Shown in pieces: positions 7,508 to 17,200 of a stretch of 64,000 nucleotides of DNA. The translations under genes were made by a program, and so were the position numbers. The first letter of the stretch is position 1. Each line of letters begins with the position of its first letter. Under the pieces are notes generated by a model, which did not search any database, was not told where the DNA came from, and saw only the letters and a program-made list of their open reading frames with translations. Origin of the DNA: Anaerolineae bacterium (GTDB taxonomy: Bacteria; Chloroflexota; Anaerolineae; B4-G1; DUEL01); contig JAFGEI010000158.1 of the NCBI GenBank assembly GCA_016931695.1, positions 1 to 64,000 of the forward strand, written 5' to 3'.

Positions 7508-8337
7508 CGAGCAAACGGAAACGGTATTCTCGCTCTGCCAAATCCGCGCGTCACGAGGCGGATGCCCCAATCCTGGACGTGGCCGGGCTGGGCGTGGAAT
7601 ACGATGGGCAAATCGCCCTGGACCACGTCTCGTTCCGCCTGGTCCGCGGCGAGCAGATCGCCGTCGTCGGCCCCAACGGCGCCGGCAAGAGCACGCTGTT
7701 CAAGGCAATCGCCGGCGTGCTCCAGCCAACCCGTGGCAGGATCCAGGTCGCCGGACACCAGCCAGGCAGACACATCTGCATTGCCTACGTGCCGCAGCAC
7801 AGCCGGACCGACCAAACTTTTCCCGTCAACGTGGCGGACGTGGTCATGATGGGGCGGATTGGGAAACTGGGCTGGCTGCGCCACCCCCGCTCCCGGGATT
7901 GGGAATATGTCGACCACTGCATCGAAACGGTGGGCTTGACAGACCTGGTCCGGCGCCAGATCGGCGAGCTTTCGGGCGGGCAACAGCAGCGGATGTTCAT
8001 CGCCCGTGCTCTGGCCCAGGAAGCAGAGTTGATGTTGATGGACGAACCGCTGACCGGCCTCGACGTGACGGCGCAGGAAAAGGTCATCGAGGTTCTCGAG
8101 GCGCTGCGCCCGCACGGCGTGACCGTGCTGGTCGCTACCCACGATCTCAACCTGGCAGCCAGACAGTTTGACCGCGTCATGCTGCTCAACAAGGAGATGA
8201 TTGGATTCGGCAAGCCTGACGAGGCCTTGACCACGGAACGGCTGCGGCTGGCCTATGGCGAGCACCTGCAATTGATCCACATCGACGAGAGGACCATCGT
8301 CGTCAGCGATACGTGCTGCGAGGGGGGCGTCAAATGA
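7504..8337 (+). CDS. znuC: Metal ABC transporter ATP-binding protein
   Basis: A 277-residue ABC ATPase with Walker A GPNGAGKST, signature LSGGQQQR, Walker B LMLMDEP and switch ATHDL. It powers import of the metal delivered by the lipoprotein encoded upstream through the permease encoded downstream. It is coupled to both neighbours by 4-nt overlaps. The first 20 residues are Lys/Arg/Ser-rich and not part of the ABC fold. Confidence 0.94.
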   Translation: MTSKRKRYSRSAKSARHEADAPILDVAGLGVEYDGQIALDHVSFRLVRGEQIAVVGPNGAGKSTLFKAIAGVLQPTRGRIQVAGHQPGRHICIAYVPQHSRTDQTFPVNVADVVMMGRIGKLGWLRHPRSRDWEYVDHCIETVGLTDLVRRQIGELSGGQQQRMFIARALAQEAELMLMDEPLTGLDVTAQEKVIEVLEALRPHGVTVLVATHDLNLAARQFDRVMLLNKEMIGFGKPDEALTTERLRLAYGEHLQLIHIDERTIVVSDTCCEGGVK

Positions 8338-9215
8338 GCGGCCTGGTCGATCTGCTGCTGGCCCCTTTCGCCTATTCCTTCATGGTCCGGGGGCTACTGG
8401 CGGTGATCATGGTCGGGATTGTGTGCGCCGTAATCGGCACGTACGTGGTCCTGCGCGGCATGGCCTTTTTGGGGGACGCCCTGGCCCACGCAATCCTCCC
8501 CGGCATAGCGGTGGGCTACCTGCTCGGCAACGGCTCGCAGGGGGCGCTTTTCTGGTGGGGGCTGCTCGCCGCCATCCTGACCGCACTGGGCATCGGTGCC
8601 GTCAGCAAGCGCGCCAGGATCAAAGAAGACACAGCCATCGGTATCCTGTTTGCCGGGATGTTTGCCCTGGGCATTGCATTGATCTCGACTACCCGCAGTT
8701 ATGCGGTCGACCTGGCCCATTTTCTCTTTGGCGACGTGCTGGGCGTCTCTCCGGCCGACCTGCTGCTGACCGCCCTTTTCGGCGGGGCGATCCTGCTCGT
8801 CGTGGCGCTGCTGTACAAAGAGTTCCTTGTCCTCTCCTTCGACCCCATCCTGGCCGCAACGCTGCGCCTACCGGCCAGCATGCTGCATTACCTGCTGCTG
8901 TTGCTCATCGCCGTCGCCATCGTCGTCTCGCTGCAAACAGTGGGAGTCGCCCTGATGGTGGCGATGCTGGTCACGCCAGCGGCGACGGCCTATCTATTGG
9001 CCCGGCGGCTGCTGCCGATGATGCTGCTCGCCGCGGCGATCGGCGCCCTGTCGGGTGTCATCGGCCTCTACGTGTCGTACTATGCCGGGGTTGCTTCCGG
9101 CGCGGCGATTGTGCTGGTCTGCACGGCCCTCTTTCTCCTGGCGCTGTTGTTTGCGCCGCGGCAAGGAATGGCCTGGACGTGGCTGCGCCGGCTGGCCCAA
9201 ATCATTGCCCGTTAA
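8334..9215 (+). CDS. znuB: Metal ABC transporter permease
   Basis: A 293-residue ABC-3 family integral membrane protein with about eight to nine hydrophobic segments. The conserved [16 protein letters not shown] segment near residue 45 forms the inner gate. It starts at the ATG of an ATGA overlap with znuC; an ATG 7 codons upstream in frame is rejected because it lies deep inside znuC. Its 3' end overlaps the 3' end of tex on the other strand by 14 bp, so no separate terminator lies between them. Confidence 0.92.
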   Translation: MSGLVDLLLAPFAYSFMVRGLLAVIMVGIVCAVIGTYVVLRGMAFLGDALAHAILPGIAVGYLLGNGSQGALFWWGLLAAILTALGIGAVSKRARIKEDTAIGILFAGMFALGIALISTTRSYAVDLAHFLFGDVLGVSPADLLLTALFGGAILLVVALLYKEFLVLSFDPILAATLRLPASMLHYLLLLLIAVAIVVSLQTVGVALMVAMLVTPAATAYLLARRLLPMMLLAAAIGALSGVIGLYVSYYAGVASGAAIVLVCTALFLLALLFAPRQGMAWTWLRRLAQIIAR

Positions 9216-11349
9216 GCGCCTCCCCCGGCCACCCCAGGCCAATTCGATCCCGCTCAGGCTCGACACTGCGCACCACCACCTCGATCACGTCCCCTACCCC
9301 GAGCCGCACAGCGGCGGGAATTTGCCGCCGATGCAGCAGGCCATCCCGCTTGACGCCGATGTCGACAAAAACGCCGAAATCGACCACGTTCCGCACCGTC
9401 CCCCGCAGACGCATGCCGGGCTGCAAGTCCTCCAGTGACAGCACGTCGCGGCGGAGGATCGGCGCCGGCAGGTCGCGGCGCGGGTCTCGCCCGGGGCGGA
9501 CGAGCTGTTCCAGAACGTCGAGCAAGGTGGGAACCCCCGCCGCCAGCTCTTCCGCCAGCGCGGCAATTCCCGGCTCTTCCAACAGCCGTTCCAGGGCGGA
9601 CTGTCGCTCCGCTGACGTCGTCGCGAGGGCCAAGCCAGCCCGTCGCAGCACCGCTTCGGCAATGCCATAGCTCTCCGGGTGGATGGCGCTGCCATCCAGT
9701 GGGTGCGCGCCATCGCGGACGCGCAAAAACCCCGCCGCCTGTTCGAACGCCTTGGGCCCCACGCCGGGCACGTCCAGCAGCGATGCCCGGCTCGGAAACC
9801 GCGCCCGCTCCTCCCGGTAGGCCACGATCCGCTCCGCCAGCCTGGGCCCAATGCCCGCCACGTAGGCCAACAGCGCCGGAGAAGCCGTATTCAGATCGAC
9901 CCCGACCTGGTTGACGACGCTCTCCACCACCTGTTGCAGCGCCTCGTCCAGCCGCCGCTGATCGACGTCGTGCTGGTAGAGGCCGACCCCAATCGACCGC
10001 GGGTCGATCTTGACCAGCTCGGCCAGCGGGTCCTGGACACGGCGGGCGATGGAAACTGCCCCCCGCATACTGACGTCCAGATCGGGCAGCTCGGACCGCG
10101 CCAATGCGCTGGCACTATAGACGCTGGCTCCCGCCTCGCTGACGACGAGATAGCGCAGCGATCCGCTCTCCCGCACCAGCTCCGCCGCAAGCAGCTCGGT
10201 CTCACGGGACGCGGTGCCATTGCCGATGGCGATCAGATCAACCTGGTAACGTTCGACCTGGGCCAGGAGGGTTCGCCGCGCTGGCTCCCAGGCCGCCTGC
10301 GGCTCGTGGGGGTAAATCGTCGTCGTATCGAGCACCTTTCCCGTCGGGTCAACGACCGCTACTTTGCACCCTGTGCGATAGCCGGGGTCGATTCCCAGAA
10401 CCGTACAATCGGCCAGCGGAGGTTGGGTCAGCAGGCCGCGCAGGTTGGCGGCAAAGACCTTGATGGCGTGGTCCTCGGCATGTTCGGCAAGAGCCCGGCG
10501 CACATCCCGCTCTATCGCCGGCAGCAGCAAGCGCTGGGCAGCATCGTCAATGGCCATGACCAGCTGACCGGCCAACGGGGAGCGGTCATCCGGCCGGTAG
10601 ACAGCCAGGACTGCCCGCTGCCAGTCGCGATCTTGGATCTCGACCCGCACCCGCAGCGACCCTTCCTGCTCCCCGCGGTTGATCGCCAGCACCTGGTGCG
10701 GCTGCAGGCGGTTGACGCGCTTTTCAAACTGGTAATAGAGCTGGTAGACAGCGCGGTCGTCCTGTGCTGCGTCGACCTGTTCGCAGCGCAGCACCCCCCA
10801 GCGAAAGGCCTCGCGGCGCGCTCGCTGCCGGACGTCGGGATCGCTGCTGACAATCTCGGCGGCAATGTCCCGCGCCCCCTGCCATGCTTCCTCCGCCGTC
10901 GGCACGCCGTCGGTCAGGAACGGCGCGGCGAGTCGTTCCACGCTCTCGGCTGTATGAACCTGCTGCAGGATCAGGTCGGCCAACCCTTGCAAGCCCTTTT
11001 CCCGCGCCGTGCTGGCGCGAGTGCGGCGCGCGGGCTTGTAGGGCCGGTAAAGGTCTTCTAACTCGGCGCGGGATTCGGCTGCCAGCAGCCGCCGGTGCAA
11101 TTCCGGGCCCAGCTTTCCCTGGCGCTCGATCGAGGCGACGATCACCTGGCGCCGCTCGTCCAGCGCCCGCAGCCGCCCCAGCAGGCTGTTGATCCGCCAC
11201 AACTGCTCTTCATCCAACGCGCCCGTCATCTCTTTGCGATAACGGGCAACAAATGGCACAGTATTCCCATCGTCGAGCAGTTGCACGACCGCGGCGACCT
11301 GTTCTGGCCGGACATCCAATTGGGCGGCAATCCGCTGAACATCGTCCAT
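9202..11349 (-). CDS. tex: Tex-family RNA-binding transcription accessory protein
   Basis: A 715-residue protein with the full Tex layout: helical N-terminal region, YqgF/RuvC-like domain with VLGIDPGYRTGCK, helix-hairpin-helix segment with YVAGIGPRLAERI and DVPGVGPKAFEQA, and a C-terminal S1 domain with MRLRGTVRNVVDFGVFVDIG. Tex binds nucleic acid and affects transcription and RNA turnover. GGAGGTCG before the ATG at 11349 fixes the start; an in-frame start 8 codons upstream lacks a ribosome site. It stands alone on its strand between the zinc importer and the TPR gene. Confidence 0.95.
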   Translation of the reverse strand: MDDVQRIAAQLDVRPEQVAAVVQLLDDGNTVPFVARYRKEMTGALDEEQLWRINSLLGRLRALDERRQVIVASIERQGKLGPELHRRLLAAESRAELEDLYRPYKPARRTRASTAREKGLQGLADLILQQVHTAESVERLAAPFLTDGVPTAEEAWQGARDIAAEIVSSDPDVRQRARREAFRWGVLRCEQVDAAQDDRAVYQLYYQFEKRVNRLQPHQVLAINRGEQEGSLRVRVEIQDRDWQRAVLAVYRPDDRSPLAGQLVMAIDDAAQRLLLPAIERDVRRALAEHAEDHAIKVFAANLRGLLTQPPLADCTVLGIDPGYRTGCKVAVVDPTGKVLDTTTIYPHEPQAAWEPARRTLLAQVERYQVDLIAIGNGTASRETELLAAELVRESGSLRYLVVSEAGASVYSASALARSELPDLDVSMRGAVSIARRVQDPLAELVKIDPRSIGVGLYQHDVDQRRLDEALQQVVESVVNQVGVDLNTASPALLAYVAGIGPRLAERIVAYREERARFPSRASLLDVPGVGPKAFEQAAGFLRVRDGAHPLDGSAIHPESYGIAEAVLRRAGLALATTSAERQSALERLLEEPGIAALAEELAAGVPTLLDVLEQLVRPGRDPRRDLPAPILRRDVLSLEDLQPGMRLRGTVRNVVDFGVFVDIGVKRDGLLHRRQIPAAVRLGVGDVIEVVVRSVEPERDRIGLGWPGEALNGQ

Positions 11350-11366
11350 CTTACGACCTCCGCCAA

Positions 11367-11407
11367 CGCACAAGGGGATGGAAGCCAGGCCCCCATCCCC
11401 TTGTGCG
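11367..11407 (-). terminator. Strong hairpin between TPR gene and tex
   Basis: CGCACAAGGGGATGG pairs perfectly with CCATCCCCTTGTGCG (15 bp, 11-nt loop). It lies 13 nt after the TPR stop and 17 nt before the tex start. No T-run follows, so it may be a terminator, a 5' leader structure for tex, or an mRNA processing element. Confidence 0.55.
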
Positions 11408-11420
11408 CCGCTGTAGACAA

Positions 11421-12689
11421 CTACTCCGCGCGCTCCAGGACCGCCTGTACCTCCGGTTGTTCCAAAAACTGGGCCCGCATCTCAGGGTCAGTCAGCGGTT
11501 CCACTGTCTGGCGGATGAAATCGGCGGCGATGCGAAAGTGAACCTGGGCCAACTCGGGCGATTCGGCGGCGCGCCCCAGGGCGGCATGGAGTTGCCACAG
11601 AAGCATGCGGTTGGTCGTGGCGTGCGCCTCTCCCAGGGCATTCTGGAACACGGCCTGGGCAGTAGCTCGCTCCCCGTTCGCCAGGTGCGCGCGGCCCTGC
11701 AAGTACTTGGCCCGCGCAGCGTGAATCTCGCTCTTGACTTCCTTAGATTCGACGATCAACTCGGCGACGATCATCAACGCCCGCTCCACCTCTCCCTGGC
11801 GCAACAGGGCATCACCCAGGCTGTAGAGCGCCTGGAGGATAAAATCCTTATCCCCCAGCTTGCGCGCATCGGAAAGTGCCTGGTTGAGCGCCATCATCGC
11901 CTCGGTGTAGCGCCCCAGGAGCAGCAAGTCGACGCCAATGTTGCGCGTGATATCGACGCCGATCCGGTCCCCACCCACCTCGTGCGCCACGGCGATCGCT
12001 TCTTCGTGATAGGCAAGCGCCCGTTCCAGGGCCTGCAGCTCTTGATGCAGCTCTCCCAGGTTGTTCAGCACCGCCGCCACGCGGTGATTGTCGCCCACGC
12101 TGCGAAAGCAGCACAAGGCTTCCTCGTAAGCGGCAATCGCCTGATCGAGACGGCCAGCATACTGATGCGTGATTCCTAGGCTGATGAGCGTCCGCCCCAT
12201 CTCGTAGACGTCCGGCGTGTGCCGCAGGACCGCACGCGCCTGGAGCAGCGCCTGTACCGCCTCGTCCAGCCGGCCCTGCTTCCAATACAGCGTCCCCAAC
12301 CCGCTCCAACTGCGGATCGTGCACAGATTGTAACCGGCCGGCTGTGACTCTTCCAGCGCCTTGCGATACGCCGTTTCGGCTGCTTCGTACTCACCGCTGC
12401 CCGTCCGGCACTCGGCGATGCCAGCCAAAGCCATGGCCCGATGAGCTGGATTGGTGGCATGCTCGCGCACCTGGACATAGTCCTCAATGCCGGCATAGTC
12501 GCCCATCAGCTCTCGCGCCCGCCCGCGCTCCAACAGCAGGGCAAAGCGGACCTCGTCCCACTCCGGCAAGGCAGGCATCGACTGCACAAGGGTCATGGCT
12601 TTGTCAACCAGGGCGACCGCCTGGGTATACTGCCCGCTGACAATCGCCTGTTGCGCATTTTTTACTGCTCTGTGCGCTGTTTCCAACAT
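11421..12689 (-). CDS. Tetratricopeptide-repeat protein
   Basis: A 422-residue soluble protein consisting almost entirely of TPR-like helix pairs. Visible units include AYRKALEESQPAGYNLCTIRS, ALISLGITHQYAGRLDQAIAAYE and AVLNNLGELHQELQALERALAYHE, roughly eight to nine in all. Such repeats make a protein-binding superhelix; the partner is unknown. There is no catalytic domain, signal peptide or DNA-binding motif. The ATG lies 9 nt after a TATAAT box, so the mRNA is predicted to be leaderless. A hairpin follows its stop codon. Confidence 0.85.
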   Translation of the reverse strand: MLETAHRAVKNAQQAIVSGQYTQAVALVDKAMTLVQSMPALPEWDEVRFALLLERGRARELMGDYAGIEDYVQVREHATNPAHRAMALAGIAECRTGSGEYEAAETAYRKALEESQPAGYNLCTIRSWSGLGTLYWKQGRLDEAVQALLQARAVLRHTPDVYEMGRTLISLGITHQYAGRLDQAIAAYEEALCCFRSVGDNHRVAAVLNNLGELHQELQALERALAYHEEAIAVAHEVGGDRIGVDITRNIGVDLLLLGRYTEAMMALNQALSDARKLGDKDFILQALYSLGDALLRQGEVERALMIVAELIVESKEVKSEIHAARAKYLQGRAHLANGERATAQAVFQNALGEAHATTNRMLLWQLHAALGRAAESPELAQVHFRIAADFIRQTVEPLTDPEMRAQFLEQPEVQAVLERAE

Positions 12690-12698
12690 GTGACCCTG

Positions 12699-12727
12699 AT
12701 TATAGCCCGTTTATTCCCGCCCGTCAA
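12699..12727 (-). promoter_or_regulatory. Promoter of TPR gene
   Basis: On the minus strand, TTGACG (12727-12722), 17-nt spacer, TATAAT (12704-12699). Only 9 nt separate the -10 box from the ATG at 12689, which predicts a leaderless or nearly leaderless transcript. Confidence 0.72.
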
Positions 12728-12785
12728 TTCGCTGGCATTACAAAAGTGTTTCGATTTCGGGACACCCCCCTCCCTCACCCCGTCC

Positions 12786-12814
12786 TTGTCATTCTCCCCG
12801 TTCTGTGCTAAACT
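12786..12814 (+). promoter_or_regulatory. Promoter of the 12854 gene
   Basis: TTGTCA (12786-12791), 17-nt spacer, TAAACT (12809-12814). The predicted start is near 12821, giving a leader of about 33 nt that contains the AAAGGAGAT ribosome site. Confidence 0.55.
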
Positions 12815-12853
12815 TTTTCCTTGCGTAACCATTGCCCAACCAAAGGAGATCGT

Positions 12854-13630
12854 ATGCCCAAGTGGAAACCAACCCTGACAATGCTGCTGATCGTATCCGT
12901 CCTGGCCATCGCGCAAGCTTCCCCATCCTCGGCCGCGCCGCCCCACCAGGACGATGTCGCGATCATCGTCTCTCCCACCGACGGCACGACAGTCAGCGGG
13001 GCCGTCGAAATCGTCGGCACGGTCACTCACCCCACCTTTACGGCCTACAGCATCTATTATGCCCCTGGGCCGTCGCCCACCGGTGGCTCTCAATGGCGGA
13101 CAATCGTCTTCCAGGCCTCAGATCCGGTGAGCAACGGCGTGCTCGCCGTATGGGACACTACCGCCCTGGACGAAAACGGCCAGCCGTTGGTGCCCAACGG
13201 CGCTTATCACCTGTCATTGGTCCGCTACCGCCAGGGGAGCAGCGACCCCGACCTGCAGATTTTCGTCCGCAACATCACGGTCAACAACCAGGCAGCAACT
13301 CCCGCGCCAGAACCGACCAGCGAACCGGAGCCGCTCCCCACTTCTGCCGCCGCGACCCCTACCCCGGTGCCGATCGAGCAGCCGCCCACGCCAACCCCCC
13401 GCCCTTCCCCCACCCCCGCGCCGGGGGAAACCCCTAGCGCGGCCGGGGAGGATGAAGACGACGGCATCGGCATGGCCTTTGATACCGGCCAGTTGAGCAA
13501 CATTTTTTTCGACGGGGTGAAAATCACCCTGTTGCTCTTTGGCCTGTGGGGAATGTACGTCTTGATCAAAACGCTCGTCCGTTACTTTTTCCGCCTCGGC
13601 GGGTTTGGCCTGTTCCAGCGCAAGCAATGA
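12854..13630 (+). CDS. Secreted Ig-like protein with C-terminal membrane anchor
   Basis: A 258-residue exported protein. It has a signal peptide (1-27, ending SSAAPPH) and an Ig-like beta domain (about 30-145) beginning VAIIVSPTDGTTVSG. A Pro/Thr/Glu-rich linker (about 150-200) follows, then one hydrophobic C-terminal helix ending in basic residues (KTLVRYFFRL). The layout predicts a domain tethered outside the cell. AAAGGAGAT fixes the ATG at 12854. Its stop overlaps the pth start by ATGA, coupling a surface protein to translation and DNA-repair genes, with no obvious functional link. Confidence 0.75.
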   Translation: MPKWKPTLTMLLIVSVLAIAQASPSSAAPPHQDDVAIIVSPTDGTTVSGAVEIVGTVTHPTFTAYSIYYAPGPSPTGGSQWRTIVFQASDPVSNGVLAVWDTTALDENGQPLVPNGAYHLSLVRYRQGSSDPDLQIFVRNITVNNQAATPAPEPTSEPEPLPTSAAATPTPVPIEQPPTPTPRPSPTPAPGETPSAAGEDEDDGIGMAFDTGQLSNIFFDGVKITLLLFGLWGMYVLIKTLVRYFFRLGGFGLFQRKQ

Positions 13631-14250
13631 GCGGCAGCAGTCCGGGCCGGGAAATTTCCCCTTTTCTCGTCGTCGGGCTGGGCAACCCCGGAGCCCGATA
13701 CGCTGGCAACCGTCACAACGTCGGCTTTCACTGCCTGCACAAACTCGCCGCCGCCCACCAGCTGGAATTCAAGCAGAGACAAAAGCGAGCCCGCATCGCC
13801 CGCAGCAGCATCAGCGGCCAGCCGGTCATCCTGGCCATGCCGCAGACGTTTATGAACGAAAGCGGGCGATCGGTCGCCCCGCTGGCCCGGTTCTACCGCG
13901 TGGAAACCAGCCGCTTGCTGGTCATTTACGACGAGCTGGACCTACCCCTCGGCGCACTGCGCCTCCGCCCGCAGGGCGGCAGCGGCGGGCACAAGGGCAT
14001 GCGTTCGATCATCCAGCACCTGGGCAGCGAGGCCTTCCCCCGCATGCGCATCGGCATCGGGCGCCCGCCGGGTCGCATGGATCCAGCCGACTATGTCCTG
14101 CAGAATTTTTCGGCCGACGAAAAGCTCCTGGTTGAGGAGGTGCTGGAACAGGCCGTCGCCGCCGTCGAGACGTGGCTGACAGCAGGCATCGAGAGCGCAA
14201 TGGACCAGTATAACCAGCGGCCAAAAGGGGTGGGAGACGGGACGGAATGA
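13627..14250 (+). CDS. pth: Peptidyl-tRNA hydrolase
   Basis: A 207-residue Pth. It recycles peptidyl-tRNA released prematurely from ribosomes. The family signature VVGLGNPG is followed by NRHNVGF, with catalytic His at position 30, then MPQTFMNESG and VIYDELDLPLG. The first 10 residues (MSGSSPGREI) are a short extension. Start and stop both overlap neighbours by ATGA, so it is translationally coupled in an operon with mfd. Confidence 0.96.
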   Translation: MSGSSPGREISPFLVVGLGNPGARYAGNRHNVGFHCLHKLAAAHQLEFKQRQKRARIARSSISGQPVILAMPQTFMNESGRSVAPLARFYRVETSRLLVIYDELDLPLGALRLRPQGGSGGHKGMRSIIQHLGSEAFPRMRIGIGRPPGRMDPADYVLQNFSADEKLLVEEVLEQAVAAVETWLTAGIESAMDQYNQRPKGVGDGTE

Positions 14251-17200
14251 ATGTTGCCGGGCTGCTGCATTGGTTCGACCCCCTACCCGCCTACCAGGAA
14301 CTGGTAAAAGACCTCCAGGCCGGCTGCTCTCCGGGCCCGCTGGGGCTGCCCCGCGCTGCCCGCCCCGCCGTCCTGGCTGCTCTTGCCCGCGACCTGCCCC
14401 GCCCCATCCTGCTCGTCACGGGCAGCGCCGAGCAAGCCCGCACGCTCCACCAATCCCTCTGCCACTGGCGTCCCCAAGGTACGCCCACCCTGCGCCTGCC
14501 CGAGCCCCCTACCCTGTTTTACGAACAGGCACCCTGGCCGCGCGAGATCGTCGGCGAACGCATCGGGGTCCTGTGCCGGCTCGCCGCCGCCGCCCCCGAC
14601 CCAGACCTGCTGATCGTCGCCTCTACCCGGGCATTGATGCAGCCCACGCTACCGCTGAAAGAATTCCGCGCCCAAAGCCTCGTCCTGCAGCCCGGCCAGG
14701 CCCTCGACCTGGCCGAGGCCCTGCACCGCTGGAGCGGGCTGGGGTATGAGCCGGTGAGCGTCGTCGAAGGGCCAGGCCAGTTCAGTCACCGGGGCGGCAT
14801 CCTGGATATCTTTTCCCCGGCCGAGCTCTTTCCCGTACGGGTCGAGCTCTTTGGCGACCAGGTCGAATCGATCCGCCTTTTTGACCCCGCCACCCAGCGT
14901 TCAGACACGTACCTGGAGCAGGCGACGATCCCTCCGGCCCGCGAACCTCTCCCCTGCCACAGCCCGCGGGTGCTGCAAAAGCTGGCGCCATGGCTCGACC
15001 AGGACCATCCCCCCGAGGTTGCGGCCAAGCTTTCCCTCCACCGAGAGGCTTTGGCGGCCGGCGCCCCCTTCGCGGGGCTCGAATTCTACCTTCCCTACTA
15101 CTACGAGCAGCCTGTCACGCTGGCCAATTATCTCCCAGCCCACGGCCTGCTGGTGCTCAACGACCCGGCCGACCTGCAGGAAACATGGGCCGAGTTCGAG
15201 CAAGAGGCGCTCGACCTGAAAGAGCGCAGCGAAAAAGAGCGCCACCTGCCCCCCGATTATCCCCTTCCCTACGTAACGTGGGATGATTGGCAAGAGGACA
15301 TGGCAGATCGCGCCCCGCTCATTCTGGGCCATGGGGAAGAGGAAAGCAGCCAGGAACTGGGCACTCTTTTCCGCGACGGCCCGCGCTACGGCGGGCAGTT
15401 GGGCAGCCTGATGAACGAGATCGAAAAATCTCTGCAGACCAGAGACCAGGTTGTCGTCGCCAGCCGCCAGGCGCGCCGGCTGGCCGAGTTGTGGGCCGAG
15501 GAGCGGGAGCACGTGCTGCCGATCACAGAGCTGTCCCAGGCCCCGAAAAACCCGCTCACCTTTGTCCAGGGCCCCCTGGAAGAAGGCTGGATGCTCCAGG
15601 GAACGGATTCCGCCGGCTTCCCGCGGCGATTTTACCTCCACACGGACGCCGAGATTTTTGGCTGGCGCATGCCAGAGCCCCGGCGCCCGCTCCGCCGCCG
15701 CCGCCCTGCCCCCGAGTCCCTCTACGCCGACCTCAAGCCCGGCGACATTGTCGTCCACATCGACTATGGCATCGGCATCTTTTGTGGCCTGACTACCCTG
15801 ATCACGGATAACGAGACGCGGGAATACCTGCTGGTCGAATATGCCGACCACGACCAGCTCTACGTGCCGGTCTACCAGGCCGACCGCCTGTCCCGCTACG
15901 TGGGGGCCGACGACCGTCTTCCTAAACTCCACCGCCTGGGCAGTGCCACCTGGGGGCAGGTCAAGAGCCGGGCGCGGAAGGCGGTCGAGGCAATTGCCAA
16001 GGAACTGTTGGAACTGTACGCGATCCGCGAGATCACCCCCGGCCATGCCTTCAGTCCCGACACCCCCTGGCAAGCGGAGCTGGAGGCCTCCTTCCCATAC
16101 AGCGAGACTCCCGACCAGGCCCAGGCAATCGCCGAGGTCAAGGCGGACATGGAGCGCAGCCATCCGATGGACCGGCTCGTCTGCGGCGACGTGGGGTACG
16201 GGAAAACAGAAGTGGCCCTGCGGGCCGCCTTCAAAGCCGTGATGGGCGGCAAGCAAGTCGCCATCCTGGTCCCCACCACCGTGCTGGCTCAGCAGCACTA
16301 TACGACCTTCCGGCACCGTTTGGCCCCCTTCCCGATCAACGTCGAGATGCTCTCGCGTTTCCGCACCCGGGCCGAGCAGCGGCTGGCCCTGGAGGGGCTG
16401 CTCAGCGGCGCCGTCGATATCGTCATCGGCACCCACCGCCTGCTGCAACAGGACGTCGCTTTCCAGGACCTGGGGCTGGTCGTCATCGACGAAGAGCAGC
16501 GATTTGGCGTCACCCACAAGGAAAAGCTGAAAAAGATACGCACGGAGGTGGACGTGCTGACCATGACCGCCACCCCCATCCCGCGCACTCTCTACTTTTC
16601 CCTCACCGGCGTGCGCGACATCAGCGTCATCGAGACCCCGCCGGAGGAGCGTCTGCCCGTCTCCACCTACGTCGGCCCTTATGACCCGGAGGTGATGCGG
16701 CGGGCCATCTTGCGCGAGATGGAGCGCTCCGGGCAGGTCTTTTACGTCCACAACCGGGTGCAGACGATTGAAGCGGCCCGGCACCGGCTCGTCCAACAAG
16801 TGCCAGAAGCGGTCGTCGCCGTGGCCCACGGGCAAATGCGGGAACGAGAGCTGGAACGGGTCATGCTGCAGTTCGTCTCCGGCCAGGTAGACGTCCTGCT
16901 CTGTACCAGCATCATCGAGAGCGGGCTCGACATCCCCAACGCCAACACGCTCGTCGTGGAACAGGCAGAGCGGTTCGGGCTGGCCCAGCTCTACCAGCTG
17001 CGCGGGCGGGTGGGCCGCGGTGCCCGGCGCGCCCACGCTTACTTTTTCTACCGCCCAGGGCGGCTGACCGCCGAGTCCCGTTACCGGCTGGACACCATCC
17101 GCGAGGCGAGCGAGCTGGGGGCCGGCTATACCATCGCCATGCGCGACCTGGAGCTGCGCGGCGCAGGCGACGTGCTGGGCACCCGCCAGAGCGGGCACAT

